NCBI GenBank assembly: GCA_035282925.1
Contig: DATEUW010000019.1
Span: forward strand, 1-25,983
DNA: 25,983 bases
From: ASMP01 sp035282925
GTDB lineage: Archaea > Nanobdellota > Nanobdellia > Pacearchaeales > GW2011-AR1
Reading direction: 5' to 3'
Position numbers and translations under genes: made by a program. Positions 7,115-14,686 of the stretch are shown here, one piece after another; position 1 is the stretch's first letter; each line of letters begins with the position of its first letter. Below the pieces are notes generated by a model. It was given only the letters and a program-made list of their open reading frames with translations. It ran no database searches and had not been told where the DNA came from.

Positions 7115-7885
7115 TTATTTTCTTTTTTTCCTGGAACTTCTTTTAGTTTTAGAACTTTTTGCTTTGTTCCCTTTTTTGCTGACCTTCTTTTTTATTTTTT
7201 TCTTTTTAGCTACTACTTTCTTTGTTTTTTTAATTTTTTTGGATTTTGCCCCTGTTTTTTCTCTTTTTCCTTTGGGGAACTTGGAAGCCTTTGCTTTTTT
7301 CTTTCTTTTTGTTTTTCTCTCTTCCCTTTTTATCTCTTTTGCCTTCTTTTTTCCCTCCTTCTCCTTTTCCTTCGATATCTCTTCCATAACCACCTTTAAA
7401 TCCCTTTCAAGTCTTTCCTTATTTTTTCTTAAATCCCTTATTAATTTGGTGTTGTCCTTAAGGACCAATATGGAGCCGCATTCACTGCAGGTGAAGTTAT
7501 TGATCAGGGCATTTTCTTCGCTGAGTTCTATATGGCATCTCGGACAGACATAGAACCTTTTTGTCTCCCTGCTCCTTATCTGGTGTTCTGTATTTTCTAT
7601 CTTCTTTAGCAAATTTTCCTTGAGAAATTCCAGAGATTTCAGAATTTCTATCCTCCAGAAATAGGTGTACCATCCTTTTCTCTTATCTTTTTTTCTTATA
7701 GAAGAAACCAAGCCATGGTCAGAGATTTTATACAGGATATTTCTTGCCTGATTTATGGTCAGGCTCAATTTTTTGGCTATTACGAATTCGTTGATATATT
7801 TTTGTGTGTCGAGGATATTTATTATGTCCTCGGCCTGTTTTCCGGCAACGAGGGAGATTACTTCTTTCAGCAGATTTTTTAGCAT
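7115..7885 (-). CDS. tfe: Transcription factor E alpha with a long lysine-rich tail
   Basis: TFE helps the archaeal RNA polymerase open promoters, working with TBP and TFB. Residues 1-85 form the winged-helix domain (DTQKYINEFVIAKKL...ARNILYKISDHGLV), followed by a helix. A zinc ribbon has Cys114, Cys117, Cys133 and Cys136 (CPRC and CSEC). These parts account for about 170 residues, the usual TFE-alpha length. The remaining 85 residues (about 171-256) are a coiled segment, then an almost pure Lys/Arg/Ser/Gly tail reminiscent of histone H1 tails, which I do not regard as standard. A TATA-like box (about 7907-7916) lies 25 nt before the ATG. It heads an operon with the rhomboid and SpoIIM-like genes. 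Confidence 0.9.
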   Translation of the reverse strand: MLKNLLKEVISLVAGKQAEDIINILDTQKYINEFVIAKKLSLTINQARNILYKISDHGLVSSIRKKDKRKGWYTYFWRIEILKSLEFLKENLLKKIENTEHQIRSRETKRFYVCPRCHIELSEENALINNFTCSECGSILVLKDNTKLIRDLRKNKERLERDLKVVMEEISKEKEKEGKKKAKEIKREERKTKRKKKAKASKFPKGKREKTGAKSKKIKKTKKVVAKKKKIKKKVSKKGNKAKSSKTKRSSRKKRK

Positions 7886-7922
7886 TTTATCATGAAATTA
7901 GGTTCAAATAAATACCTTTCGG

Positions 7923-7936
7923 TTAACTTTTGTTAA
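7923..7936. repeat. Short inverted repeat in the tfe/8035 divergent region
   Basis: TTAAC and GTTAA flank a TTTT spacer. It lies just upstream of the tfe TATA region on the minus strand, a position where regulators bind in archaea. With five-base arms it may be chance. Confidence 0.25.
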
Positions 7937-7997
7937 ACTATACGTAGTTCATTCCAGTCTCGGTAAATAAGGCAAATAAGTTTTTAAACCTGTATTG

Positions 7998-8010
7998 TAT
8001 TTTATATATA
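7998..8010 (+). promoter_or_regulatory. TATA box of the 8035 coiled-coil operon
   Basis: TATTTTATATATA is centred about 29 nt before the ATG at 8035. A second TATA-like TTTTTAAACC lies near 7981-7990 and could give a longer leader. Confidence 0.5.
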
Positions 8011-8034
8011 TCACAAAATATATATAGATTAAAA

Positions 8035-8598
8035 ATGGGGCTTTTTGGGAAAAAAGAAAAAAAGAGTGAAACCGAGATTCCGGCATTGCCCAGACTTCCA
8101 AGACTTCCTGAGTTCCCTGACCTGGGGTCTATGGGGGATAGGACAATTCATCAGCTTCCGAGCTTCCCTTCAAATTCTATCGGAAAGAAATTTTCCCGTG
8201 ATAGCATCAAAGATGCGGTTTCTGGGGGAAGAGGTGGAGAGGATTTCTACGCAGACGAATTCTCTGGTGATGAGATGAGAATGATGCGGGAGCCTCTGAG
8301 GAAGCCTTTTGCAGAAGAAATGGAGGATGTGGAAGAAAGGCCTGAGAGCACGGGAAGACTGAGAGGGAGTTTTAGGCAAGAGGCAGAGCCTGTGTTTGTA
8401 AGGATAGATAGGTTTGAGGAAGGGCTGAAGCTTTTTGAGGGGATAAAAAACCAGCTGTCTGAAATAGAGGGAGTTTTGGCAGAAACCAGGAAGTTAAAGG
8501 AAAGGGAAGAGGCAGAGCTGCATTCCTGGGAAAATGAATTAAAAAGGATGAAAATGGAAATTGAAAAGATGGGAAGAGATATCTTCTCCAAGGTGTAA
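8035..8598 (+). CDS. Unidentified protein: proline-rich linker plus coiled coil
   Basis: 187 residues, no family named. The N-terminus is MGLFGKKEKK, followed by Pro/Leu-rich repeats (LPRLPRLPEFPDL), a Gly/Ser/charged low-complexity region to about residue 115, then a conserved-looking block PVFVRIDRFEEGLKLFEGIKNQLSEIEGVLAETRKLKEREE (about 119-160) that continues as a coiled coil to the end. There is no signal peptide or membrane segment. The layout (short basic head, disordered linker, C-terminal helical module) suggests an adaptor or assembly protein. It is followed after 6 nt by a second helical protein, so the two probably act together. From memory, similar short proteins recur in Woesearchaeota/Pacearchaeota genomes without a known function. 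Confidence 0.8.
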   Translation: MGLFGKKEKKSETEIPALPRLPRLPEFPDLGSMGDRTIHQLPSFPSNSIGKKFSRDSIKDAVSGGRGGEDFYADEFSGDEMRMMREPLRKPFAEEMEDVEERPESTGRLRGSFRQEAEPVFVRIDRFEEGLKLFEGIKNQLSEIEGVLAETRKLKEREEAELHSWENELKRMKMEIEKMGRDIFSKV

Positions 8599-8604
8599 GT
8601 TAAA

Positions 8605-8979
8605 ATGATGCCTTCTGAAAATGTCATACACATAAAGCTGGATTACATGGAGGCTTTGAAAGCCAGAAGAAGCATTCTTTCTTCAGAGCTGGGTTCCCTG
8701 AATATTGCGAAAAAAATAGCAAGATACAGGGAAATAAGAATGGAAGAACTCGGGCTTAAAGCAAGATTATACGGAAAAATGAAAGAGGCAAAATCAAGCA
8801 TAAAAAAGTTGCAAAGCCTTCTTCCAAATCCGAAAATGCCAAGAATAATGAAAAGGGAGCAGGTTATGGAAGAGCACCTTGGGAAAACAAAAAGCACAAC
8901 CAGAGAGCAGGGGGACATAGAATCCCAGTTGAGAGAGATACAGAGAAGGCTTGCGGAATTACAGAGGCAAAAGATCTAA
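8605..8979 (+). CDS. Unidentified helical coiled-coil protein, partner of the 8035 gene
   Basis: 124 residues, almost entirely charged helix: a first coiled segment (about 12-70), a break at LLPNPKMPRI (about 71-80), then a second helix (about 85-124) ending in QLREIQRRLAELQRQKI. No enzyme motif, membrane segment or Cys. The start follows the previous stop by 6 nt. AAGGTG at the end of the upstream gene, about 9 nt before the ATG, could serve as a ribosome-binding site, as expected for a non-leading gene. There are adjacent ATGs at 8605 and 8608, and either could be used. Function unknown. Confidence 0.78.
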   Translation: MMPSENVIHIKLDYMEALKARRSILSSELGSLNIAKKIARYREIRMEELGLKARLYGKMKEAKSSIKKLQSLLPNPKMPRIMKREQVMEEHLGKTKSTTREQGDIESQLREIQRRLAELQRQKI

Positions 8980-8984
8980 TAAAT

Positions 8985-8996
8985 AATTTTTAAAAC
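8985..8996 (+). promoter_or_regulatory. TATA box of alaS
   Basis: AATTTTTAAAAC is centred about 26 nt before the alaS ATG at 9017, again at leaderless spacing. Confidence 0.55.
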
Positions 8997-9016
8997 TCCT
9001 GATTCTATTAAAAGAT

Positions 9017-11092
9017 ATGATAACCAGGAAAACTCTGATTGCAAAGTATCTTGAATTTTTTAAATCAAAGGGCCATGCCATAATTCCCTCAGAATCCCTC
9101 ATACCAAAGAACGACCCAACTGTTTTATTTACAACCGCCGGCATGCACCCCCTGGTTCCATATTTGCTGGGGCAAAAACATCCTTTGGGAAAAAGGCTGG
9201 CAAATGTGCAACGTTGTATTCGAACAACTGATATAGATGAAGTGGGAGACGCATTCCACCATACTTTTTTTGAGATGTTGGGGAACTGGAGCCTTGGAGA
9301 TTACTGGAAAAAAGAAGCGATTGAATTTAGCTATGAATTTTTGACATCAAAAAAATGGCTTGGTATTGATAAAAGCAGAATTGCTGTGACTTGTTTTGTA
9401 GGAGACAAAGATGCACCCAAAGATGTTGAATCGGAAAAGGCTTGGAAATCTCTTGGCATTAAAAAAATAAAATTCCTCGGAAAAGAGGAAAACTGGTGGG
9501 GACCTGCTGGAAAAACAGGGCCTTGCGGTCCTGACACAGAGATATTCGTAAACGGAATTGAAATCTGGAATGATGTTTTCATGGAATATAAAAAAGATAA
9601 AAGGCTTATTTTAGTTGATGGGATGTATTGTCTTTATGATGGAAATTTTAACCTTAATAAGGAGTTATTAGAATTAATAAATAGTCTTAATACACACACC
9701 GTGTTAGTTGTTAATGGTTTTAGAGAAAAAGGATATAATCTGGTAAAAAATTACGACCAGACTCGAGATACAAATTGGGAAGCTTTTTCATTAGAAGAAA
9801 AAGGAATAAAAAAAGATAATCCAGAATATTTTAAGACTTTATTAAAAAGATTCAAACTCGTACCAAAGGAAGTGATATATTTTGATCATGATAAAAAGAA
9901 TGTCGAAACTGCTCAGAAATTAGGTATTATTTCAGTTCAATACAAAAACCCAAACCAAATCAAGAAATTTATTGGAAAAAAATTGTATTATTTTGTCCCA
10001 CTAAAGCAAAAAAACGTTGATACGGGTATGGGTATTGAGCGAACATTAGCAATTCTTAATGGACTTAATGACAACTATATGACAGATGCCTGGAAGCCAA
10101 TCATAGAGAGAATTGAAAAACTCTCTGGAAAAAAATACAATGGCAATGAAAAAGCAATGAGGATAATTGCTGACCATGTTAAAGCAGCTGTTTTTATTAT
10201 TGCTGATGGAGTTGTTACTGGAAATGCTGGACGACCTTATGTTTTAAGAAGAATTATTAGAAGAGCGATTATCCATGGAAAAAAATTAGGATTGCAAAAT
10301 TTCACAGAAAGAGTTGCAGAACCGGTTTTCGAGATTTATGATGATTATAAAGAACTAAAGAAATATATAGTCTGGATTAAGGCAACATTAAAAAATGAAG
10401 AGAATAAATTCAATCAAACTTTAGATAATGGTCTGTTAATATTCAACAAACTAGCTAATAACAAAATGTTATTAGGAAAAGATGCCTTTTTGTTGTATCA
10501 AAGTTACGGTTTTCCAATAGAGTTAACTGAAGAAATTGCCAAAGAAAGAAAAATTAAAATTAATAAAAAAGAACTTGAAACAGAACTAAAAAAACACCAA
10601 GAACTTTCCCGTACATCTTCCTCTGGAGTGTTCAAATCCGGCTTGGCAGATCATTCAGAGAAAACAATAAGGCTTCATACAGCAACCCACTTACTGAACG
10701 AGGCATTGAGAAGAGTTATTGGCCATGAAGTAAAACAGCGCGGTTCCAACATAACCCCTGAAAGGCTGAGATTTGATTTCAGTTTTCCGAGAAAACTTAC
10801 TCAAGAAGAGATAGAAGAAGTTGAAAATCTTGTTAATAAGCAAATAAATCTCGGGTTAAAGGTTTCCCGCGAAGAGATGCCATTGAAGAAAGCTTTGTCA
10901 ATAGGAGCCCAGTCTGAATTCGGTGCAAAATACCCTGAAATTGTTTCTATTTATTCAATCGGAAATTTCTCAAAAGAGATTTGTACAGGTCCCCATGTGA
11001 AGAACACGAGGGAAATCGGTAAATTCAAGATAATTAAGGAAGAATCCAGCGCAGCAGGAATAAGGAGGATAAAAGCTGTTCTTGTAGGTTAA
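9017..11092 (+). CDS. alaS: Alanyl-tRNA synthetase, bacterial short type, with inserted HAD-like domain
   Basis: Charges tRNA-Ala and clears mischarged Ser/Gly. The N-terminal catalytic core carries VLFTTAGMHPLVPYLLG (about 36-52) and motif 2 HHTFFEMLGNWSLGDYW (81-97). The KQKNVDTGMGIERT block (330-343) leads into motif 3. The editing domain has HTATH (554-558) and CTGPH (656-660) as the zinc site. The protein stops right after it (ESSAAGIRRIKAVLVG), lacking the C-terminal dimerisation domain, a short form like that of Patescibacteria and unlike the roughly 900-residue archaeal enzyme. Residues about 194-327 are an extra HAD-like domain inserted between EIWNDVFMEYKKD and PLKQKNVDTG. The middle third is visibly more AT-rich than both ends, which suggests a mosaic gene. 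The frame is intact, so it is probably functional. Confidence 0.95.
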   Translation: MITRKTLIAKYLEFFKSKGHAIIPSESLIPKNDPTVLFTTAGMHPLVPYLLGQKHPLGKRLANVQRCIRTTDIDEVGDAFHHTFFEMLGNWSLGDYWKKEAIEFSYEFLTSKKWLGIDKSRIAVTCFVGDKDAPKDVESEKAWKSLGIKKIKFLGKEENWWGPAGKTGPCGPDTEIFVNGIEIWNDVFMEYKKDKRLILVDGMYCLYDGNFNLNKELLELINSLNTHTVLVVNGFREKGYNLVKNYDQTRDTNWEAFSLEEKGIKKDNPEYFKTLLKRFKLVPKEVIYFDHDKKNVETAQKLGIISVQYKNPNQIKKFIGKKLYYFVPLKQKNVDTGMGIERTLAILNGLNDNYMTDAWKPIIERIEKLSGKKYNGNEKAMRIIADHVKAAVFIIADGVVTGNAGRPYVLRRIIRRAIIHGKKLGLQNFTERVAEPVFEIYDDYKELKKYIVWIKATLKNEENKFNQTLDNGLLIFNKLANNKMLLGKDAFLLYQSYGFPIELTEEIAKERKIKINKKELETELKKHQELSRTSSSGVFKSGLADHSEKTIRLHTATHLLNEALRRVIGHEVKQRGSNITPERLRFDFSFPRKLTQEEIEEVENLVNKQINLGLKVSREEMPLKKALSIGAQSEFGAKYPEIVSIYSIGNFSKEICTGPHVKNTREIGKFKIIKEESSAAGIRRIKAVLVG
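9596..9997 (+). other. HAD-like domain inserted in AlaRS
   Basis: About 134 codons with no counterpart in ordinary AlaRS. The order of elements follows a HAD fold: a hydrophobic strand ending in VDG (motif I region, Asp201, but without the second Asp of DxD), VLVVNG (motif II region, Asn where Ser/Thr is usual), then NPEYFKTLLKRFKLVPKEV and YFDHDKKNVETAQKLGI (motif IV region). The missing catalytic residues point to a non-catalytic, binding or structural role. It resembles small HAD-like proteins I associate with Patescibacteria; that link is from memory. Confidence 0.65.
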
Positions 11093-11097
11093 TCGAA

Positions 11098-12165
11098 TTA
11101 GGCAGGATTATATTCTTCCACTAAACCATATCTTGCTTTGAGATATTCGAGTTTTAAATTTTTGAATAATACAAATTTTCCCTGTCTTATCCTCTTCATT
11201 GTTTCTGCATCTTCATATTCTGGAAGGTTCTCGGGCAGGCTTTCCCCGTCAGATATGAAAATTACCTCTGGCTCGGAATCCAAGGTTATGCCGCCAACAT
11301 ATTCTATGGAATCGTCTGTGATTATCGAAGGCCCTGTTGTTTCCACAAAGCAGTATCCTGTTCCCCTGTAACTCTCTTCGACAGGGCATTTTATTCCCAG
11401 GGATTCGTGATTCTCTTTCTGATTATAAAACAGAACAACCCCGTATCCTATTTTCCTGAGCAAAAATGCGAGAAGCTCTGATTTTTCTCCGCATATTCCC
11501 TGGCTTTCATATAATACTTCATAAGGATATCTCGAATAATTCACTGTGTTTCCGAAAAAGTCATAGGTTTTATCCGAAAATCCATATTGTATATTCTGTA
11601 CAAGGCTTATCGCTATTCTTGCCTGCTCAACTTTGTCGTCAGGGGCTAAATTCTGTATCTCGATGACCAAAGGCAAAAGAAGCCTTCTCTGCTCTTCTTC
11701 ATTTATTTTTTTGAAGCTGAAGTCAGCTCTCAGTGGCTTTTCTCCTTCTGCATAAGATATTCCTTGAGGCAAGGCTGAAAGGTAATCTGCCAAGCCTCTG
11801 TAAACTGTGAAATCCAAAGTTTTTTCCTCTCCATTAGTGATGTATTTTAAAATTATTTTTTCTGGCTGTGTCTGGAAATCAGTGATGCAAGAATCGCCGA
11901 GTCTTTCCATGGATTCCAGACAGCCGCATACAGAGGCTTTCTCAATTAAAATTCCCTGCTCGCAGTAATAGGGCTTTACGACAGAGCAGATGCCATAAAA
12001 ACTAGAATCCCCGCATGTCTGTACCTTTCCTTGTACTTGGATTGCAGGAGTTTTAAAAAGCAGAACAATCAAAGTCAAGAAGATGAGAAATAAAGCCAGG
12101 GACAGAAAAAATTCGTTTTTTTCAGGCCAGTAAACCAATTTCTCTTTTTTTAATTTTCTGTGCAT
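11098..12165 (-). CDS. Membrane-anchored transglutaminase-like protein
   Basis: 355 residues. A basic N-terminus and one membrane segment (about 19-38) would place the rest outside the cell. A Cys-rich stretch follows (Cys51, 60, 68, 80, 82 and 93), probably disulfide-bonded or metal-binding. The transglutaminase/protease-like core has Cys225 in GICGEKSELLAFLLRKIGYG, His253 in NHESLGI and an acidic residue in FVET (Glu275), in the order of the papain-like triad. Family members include cross-linkers and proteases, and many archaeal ones are uncharacterised. It follows leuS with one base between stop and start, with GGAG placed as a ribosome-binding site, so it is co-transcribed with leuS. It converges with alaS, with 5 nt between. 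Confidence 0.83.
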   Translation of the reverse strand: MHRKLKKEKLVYWPEKNEFFLSLALFLIFLTLIVLLFKTPAIQVQGKVQTCGDSSFYGICSVVKPYYCEQGILIEKASVCGCLESMERLGDSCITDFQTQPEKIILKYITNGEEKTLDFTVYRGLADYLSALPQGISYAEGEKPLRADFSFKKINEEEQRRLLLPLVIEIQNLAPDDKVEQARIAISLVQNIQYGFSDKTYDFFGNTVNYSRYPYEVLYESQGICGEKSELLAFLLRKIGYGVVLFYNQKENHESLGIKCPVEESYRGTGYCFVETTGPSIITDDSIEYVGGITLDSEPEVIFISDGESLPENLPEYEDAETMKRIRQGKFVLFKNLKLEYLKARYGLVEEYNPA

Positions 12166-12166
12166 T

Positions 12167-14632
12167 TTACTCCAAATATATTCCCGGCTTTCCCGGCTTT
12201 ACTTTCCTGGATTTATTTTCCGGGTCATATTTGCCCTTATCTGCAACAGAGTAAACTTTCGCATCAAGATTGGTTCTTTTTTCTATCATGTCAAGGTTGC
12301 CGGTGTAAATTTCTATCTCATTAGGAAGAGTGTAAATGTATAATTTGCTGACCTTGCGTCCTTTTTCCATGATTATATTAACAACATTGCTCACGTCGCT
12401 GATTATTTCATCCACGGCTTTTTCTTCTTTCTCAAATTGCTCGTTTATCTTTTTAGAATCATGGGCGGGCCATTTTTCCAGACTCAGAAAGGTTTTATTT
12501 CCGAGCTTGTGCCAGAGTTCTTCTGCAATGTGCGGGCAGAACGGCGAAAGCAGTTTCAAAAAAGTCTCAGCTGTTTTTTTATCAGCACCTCTTTCCAGAT
12601 AGCCAAAAAGTTCTCTTATTTTGATTGTCGCAAGATTATATTGGAAATTTTCTATATCTGATGTGACCTCTTTAATTGTTTTATTCAGTTTGCTTTCTGT
12701 TCTTGCGTCAGATTTTACAAATTTTACCTTTGAAAAATAATCCATGACTTTGTTGATAAATCTTAGGCTTCCTTCTACTCCCTTATCACCCCATTGAATA
12801 TCTTTATCGGTAGAGGCTATGGAAACGAGGAAAAGCCTGGCAGTATCTATCCCGTATTTTTCAGAAACTTTTTCAGGCAAAACATCGTTTCCTCTCGATT
12901 TTGACATTACAAATCCATCTTCCCCATGAAGCATCCCCTGATTGAAAAGCCTTAAGAATGGCTCGTCAAATTTTAAAAATCCAAGGTCACGAAGCGCTTT
13001 TGTGAAGAATCTGGCATAGATGAGGTGCATCGTTGCATGCTCTGCCCCCCCTATATACTGGTCAACCGGCATCCAGTAACCTGCTTTCTTCAGGTCAAAG
13101 GGCTTTTTAGGATTTTTATTGTCTAGGTATCTCAGATAATACCAAGAGCTGTCAAAAAAGGTGTCCATGGTGTCTGTTTCTCTTCTGGCCTTTCCTTTAC
13201 ACCTCGGACATTTCACATTTATGAACTTTTTGTTTTCCTCAAGCGGATTCCCTTTTCCGAATTTAACTTTTTCAGGAAGCTTTACAGGTAAATCTTTCTC
13301 CGGAACAGGAACAATGCCGCAAGAATCACAATATATGATGGGAATTGGTGTTCCCCAGTATCTCTGCCTTGAAACAAGCCAGTCTCTGAACTTGTACTGT
13401 ATCTTCCTGCGACCATTCCTTTTTGATTCCAATGCCTTTGTGACTTTTTCTTTTGCTTCTTCTGAAAAAAGGCCATTAAAAAATCCTGAATTAATTAAAA
13501 TTCCAGAACCTTCGTAAGCTTGTCCTAAAGGCATTTTTCCTCCTTTAGATTGAATAACAACTTTGATAGGAAGTCTGTATTTCTTCGCAAACTCAAAATC
13601 CCTCTGATCATGGGCAGGAACAGCCATGACCATTCCCGAGCCGTAGTCTGCAAGGACAAAATTTCCTGCATAAACCGGGATTTTTTCCCCATTCATGGGA
13701 TTGACTGCATAAGAGCCTGTAAAAACCCCCTCTTTTCCAAGCTCTTCCAGCTCTTTTTCGCTCACAGATTTTATTCTTTTGAGAAATTCATCGACTTGTT
13801 TTTTTTGTTTTTCAGTCACCAGCTCAAAAAGTCTTGGATGATACGAAGAGATAACCATGAATGTGGCTCCAAAAAGGGTGTCCGGCCTCGTCGTGAATAT
13901 TGGCCATTTTTTTCCATTTATATCAAAATCAATTCCTGTTCCGTAGCTCTTTCCTATCCAGTTTTTCTGCATCGTCTTAATTCTCAAAGGCCATTGCAAA
14001 GAATCAATTTTATCGAGAAGTTCCTCTGAATATTTCGTCGTCTTGACAAACCATTGTTCAAGATGCCTTACTTCGACTTCTGTTTCGGGATGCCTCCAGC
14101 ATCTTCCGGAATGAACCTGCTCATTTGCCAAAACAGTGCCACATTTTGGACACCAATTGACAGGAGCCTTTTTTCTGTAGGCCAGTCCCTTCTCCAGGAA
14201 TTTCAGGAAAAAAAACTGATTCCATCTGTAATATTCTGGTTTATGTGTAAAAATAACACGGGACCAATCATAGCTCAATCCAAGATTCTTCTGCTGTTTT
14301 ATGAAATTATTAATCGCACTTTCTGTATATTTTTTAGGGTGGATTCCTTTCTCAATCGCGGCATTTTCTGCAGGAAGTCCGAACGAATCATAACCCATAG
14401 GATAGAGGACATTGAAACCCTGCATCCTTTTCATTCTTGCAAAAATATCCCCAACTGTGTAATTGAAAGCATGCCCCATATGCAATCCAGAACCAGAGGG
14501 ATAAGGGTACATCTCCAGACAATAAAACTTTTTCTTCCCCCTTTTTTCTCTTGCCTTAAAAATTCCTTTTTCCTCCCATTTTTTCTGCCATTTTTTTTCT
14601 ATTTCCCTGAAATCGTGTTTTGTTATTGCCAT
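12167..14632 (-). CDS. leuS: Leucyl-tRNA synthetase, bacterial type
   Basis: Charges tRNA-Leu. At 821 residues it has bacterial length, whereas archaeal LeuRS is usually over 900. The class I motifs are HMGH (51-54, within MYPYPSGSGLHMGHAFNYT) and VMSKS (575-579). The CP1 editing domain shows TTRPDTLFGATFMV (247-260) and HDQRDF (341-346), with the key Asp342. Cys pairs at 161/164, 435/438 and 475/478 suggest zinc sites. The C-terminus is the short bacterial form ending KPGKPGIYLE. Genes of this type in archaea imply transfer from bacteria. The ATG at 14632 lies about 30 nt from a TATA-like element that could also serve endA in the other direction. Confidence 0.97.
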   Translation of the reverse strand: MAITKHDFREIEKKWQKKWEEKGIFKAREKRGKKKFYCLEMYPYPSGSGLHMGHAFNYTVGDIFARMKRMQGFNVLYPMGYDSFGLPAENAAIEKGIHPKKYTESAINNFIKQQKNLGLSYDWSRVIFTHKPEYYRWNQFFFLKFLEKGLAYRKKAPVNWCPKCGTVLANEQVHSGRCWRHPETEVEVRHLEQWFVKTTKYSEELLDKIDSLQWPLRIKTMQKNWIGKSYGTGIDFDINGKKWPIFTTRPDTLFGATFMVISSYHPRLFELVTEKQKKQVDEFLKRIKSVSEKELEELGKEGVFTGSYAVNPMNGEKIPVYAGNFVLADYGSGMVMAVPAHDQRDFEFAKKYRLPIKVVIQSKGGKMPLGQAYEGSGILINSGFFNGLFSEEAKEKVTKALESKRNGRRKIQYKFRDWLVSRQRYWGTPIPIIYCDSCGIVPVPEKDLPVKLPEKVKFGKGNPLEENKKFINVKCPRCKGKARRETDTMDTFFDSSWYYLRYLDNKNPKKPFDLKKAGYWMPVDQYIGGAEHATMHLIYARFFTKALRDLGFLKFDEPFLRLFNQGMLHGEDGFVMSKSRGNDVLPEKVSEKYGIDTARLFLVSIASTDKDIQWGDKGVEGSLRFINKVMDYFSKVKFVKSDARTESKLNKTIKEVTSDIENFQYNLATIKIRELFGYLERGADKKTAETFLKLLSPFCPHIAEELWHKLGNKTFLSLEKWPAHDSKKINEQFEKEEKAVDEIISDVSNVVNIIMEKGRKVSKLYIYTLPNEIEIYTGNLDMIEKRTNLDAKVYSVADKGKYDPENKSRKVKPGKPGIYLE
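12170..12173 (-). promoter_or_regulatory. Shine-Dalgarno site of the transglutaminase-like gene
   Basis: The minus strand reads GGAG, then 4 nt, then the ATG at 12165. It sits inside the last leuS codons. This is one of the few good ribosome-binding sites in the window and belongs to a downstream operon gene, as expected where first genes are leaderless. Confidence 0.55.
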
Positions 14633-14655
14633 GATAATACAGAACAGCTCAGCAA

Positions 14656-14667
14656 CTTTTAAATATT
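14656..14667. promoter_or_regulatory. TATA element possibly shared by leuS and endA
   Basis: CTTTTAAATATT sits near the middle of a 54-nt gap between divergent starts, centred about 26 nt before the endA ATG (14687) and about 30 nt before the leuS ATG (14632). Its near-symmetric core TTTAAATA reads as a TATA box on both strands, and no other good candidate fits leuS. Confidence 0.5.
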
Positions 14668-14686
14668 ATCTTTAACTTTAAAGGAA

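Noticed and set aside
7164..7553. Plus-strand ORF very rich in Phe and Leu opposite tfe
   Set aside because: It is the complement of the AAA/AAG-rich lysine tail; low complexity, no promoter, and tfe is certain.
13550..14662. Two long plus-strand ORFs opposite leuS
   Set aside because: They are shadows of the strongly conserved LeuRS frame and have no recognisable domains.
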